Shown in pieces: positions 63,066-64,000 of a stretch of DNA of 64,000 bases. The translations under genes and the position numbers were made by a program. Positions within the stretch are counted from its first letter, which is position 1; every line of letters starts with the position of its first letter. Under the pieces are notes generated by a model. That model saw only the letters and a program-made list of their open reading frames with translations. It had not been told where the DNA came from and searched no databases. This DNA comes from Blepharisma japonicum (taxonomy: Eukaryota > Ciliophora > Heterotrichea > Heterotrichida > Blepharismidae): the NCBI GenBank assembly GCA_949751835.1, contig CATKHK010000005.1:186001-250000 (forward strand). Reading direction: 5' to 3'.

Positions 63066-63440
63066 CTATTGTTTCAGCAGTTCTTCCTGCATCTTCTTGC
63101 AAATCATGCAGTAGCTGTGAAAATTTATGACATTAATTCAGGATACGCTTTGGATTTTTTTATCATTCAAAACTCTAGACTTGTTAATTTTTATTAGCTT
63201 ATTTTTCGATGGCTTCACGAGACCAGTTCCTCTCAGCGGCCTTCTGAAAGGCCCACTGCTCAGGGAATCTGCAGCCTTTTTAACAGCAAGATTATTTAAT
63301 GGCAATCGCCATCGTACATCAAGCCTCTTCCTCCAGTAGAAGTTCCTTCATTTTCTATTCAGCAATCTTCCATTATTTCCCTGCACGATCTCCTTTATAA
63401 TCCCTGCTTCTCTAAGATCTTGATTTCCTGAGGTTCTGGA
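63066..63440 (-). pseudogene. GC-richer coding fragment without a start
   Basis: A 124-codon frame on the minus strand, with two TGA-coded Trp, has clear coding character and higher GC than its surroundings: DLREAGIIKEIVQGNNGRLL, KWRNFYWRKRLDVRWRLPL, AADSLSSGPFRRPLRGTGL, ending QEELLKQ at TAG. It has no Met at its start; a TAA precedes it, and a second frame (FFNPEPQEIKILEKQG) looks like its upstream continuation. The WR..YWRKRLDVRWR pattern resembles the end of an F-box in F-box/WD proteins, a weak hint. The plus strand at 63046-63140 has a competing frame like a signal peptide with CxxC (SSCKSCSSCENL). Confidence 0.4.
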
Positions 63441-63639
63441 TTAAAAAATAAAACCTATCAAACTGAGCCTTTTGCAATAAAATATTGTGTTAAAAATACA
63501 ACTAAGCTCTTTATTTTAGAATACTAGAAATATTTAACCAATAATCTAACTTATGTAATTGAAAAAATTTGATAAAGCAAACGAGTAGCTCATCTAAAGA
63601 AACCCCTTACTATGGAGGTATTATTGAAACACTTTATAT

Positions 63640-63937
63640 TAAATCCATAATGTAATAATTGAAGGTTATTACTATTATCACACAACAATACTCAAATATT
63701 CTAGCGAAATTCGCTGCGAGGGACTGATTATGATACTGCTGGATCAGAAGAGAGTATACTTAGTATGAAATTGAGAGCAATTATAAAATATATTTTGACA
63801 AAATAAAGTTTGAATATGAGTCTGTCAAATATGTTCTATTAAATATGAAAGAATATTCAATAGAAGTTAATCAAATGTCCTTTATCTCACTAGAAGTAGT
63901 TTTAATCATTGAGTCTATATATGCTAGTATAAATTAA
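63640..63937 (+). pseudogene. Possible gene fragment near the window end
   Basis: From 63768 a frame open in every code runs to TAA at about 63937 (YEIESNYKIYFDKIKFEY, YVLLNMKEYSIEVNQMSF), and an overlapping frame upstream (SSEIRCEGLIMILLDQKRVYL) looks like its continuation. A GTATG...GAG string of 15 nt lies at the junction but does not correct the frame. No family recognised; either a decayed gene or a gene with an intron I could not place. Confidence 0.3.
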
Positions 63938-64000
63938 ATGCCCTAAATTATGTGAATAATATAAATTCTGTTTAAAGTTGCTTTTTTTGCTAGCTTGATA

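Noticed and set aside
63127-63339. Plus-strand 70-residue frame with LSGLLKGPLLRES
   Set aside because: Opposite the GC-richer minus frame; composition on the minus strand is more like coding DNA of this genome.
1-64000. Retrovirus-like, Polinton or other capsid-bearing elements
   Set aside because: No reverse transcriptase, integrase, protease-capsid or long terminal repeat pattern was recognised; the broken genes here are relics of host families.

Overview
This is nuclear DNA of a ciliate, most likely the heterotrich Blepharisma or a close relative. Two signals support this. First, TGA is read as tryptophan: many genes are open only if TGA is sense, and paralogues alternate TGG and TGA at the same codon (for example Trp24 of the glycosidases, TGG in two copies and TGA in a third), while TAA and TAG end genes. 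Second, the few introns are tiny (15, 16 and once 18 nt, GT...AG) and are needed to join conserved domains. The DNA is AT-rich and gene-dense, with spacers of a few bases between many genes.

Layout. 0-14.7 kb is mostly single-copy housekeeping genes: the tail of the cyclophilin PPIL2, a CIA30-domain protein, a cytosolic carboxypeptidase (tubulin deglutamylase type), three tandem TMEM185-like membrane proteins, the nucleolar MIF4G/MA3 protein NOM1, a large protein with a Cys-rich RING/LIM-like tail, an unknown 266-residue protein and a carbonyl reductase. 14.7-23 kb has small fast-evolving families: two zinc-knuckle paralogues, an RRM protein, a B-box coiled-coil protein, three tandem syntaxin-6-like SNAREs, a secreted Cys-rich protein and a one-helix membrane protein.

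23-28.8 kb is a direct duplication of an F-box/LRR/ankyrin gene; the second copy carries a clean ~650-bp insertion in its 3' flank. 29-41 kb is a mixed cluster: an undescribed 87-91-residue family starting MALF (four intact copies, one dead) on the plus strand, and four intact family 1 beta-glycosidases on the minus strand, with older glycosidase relics among the small genes. 41-47 kb holds a Vps39-like tethering factor, a membrane protein, a PP2C phosphatase and a membrane-anchored papain-type protease.

47-58 kb is a second F-box/LRR/ankyrin block on the minus strand, alternating with a kinesin-3 gene and its dead copies. The repeating unit is kinesin followed by F-box/ankyrin gene. The intact kinesin ends in CLIF and most of the ankyrin proteins end in CAII, both CAAX prenylation boxes, which is the most interesting biological hint here. 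The kinesin is divergent from a SAXO-type axonemal gene. 58-60.5 kb has a COPI-associated membrane protein with three mini-introns and a PHO80-like cyclin. 60.5-64 kb is decayed: a broken malectin/Cys-rich surface-protein gene and fragments. I found no rRNA, tRNA, CRISPR array or convincing virus-like element.
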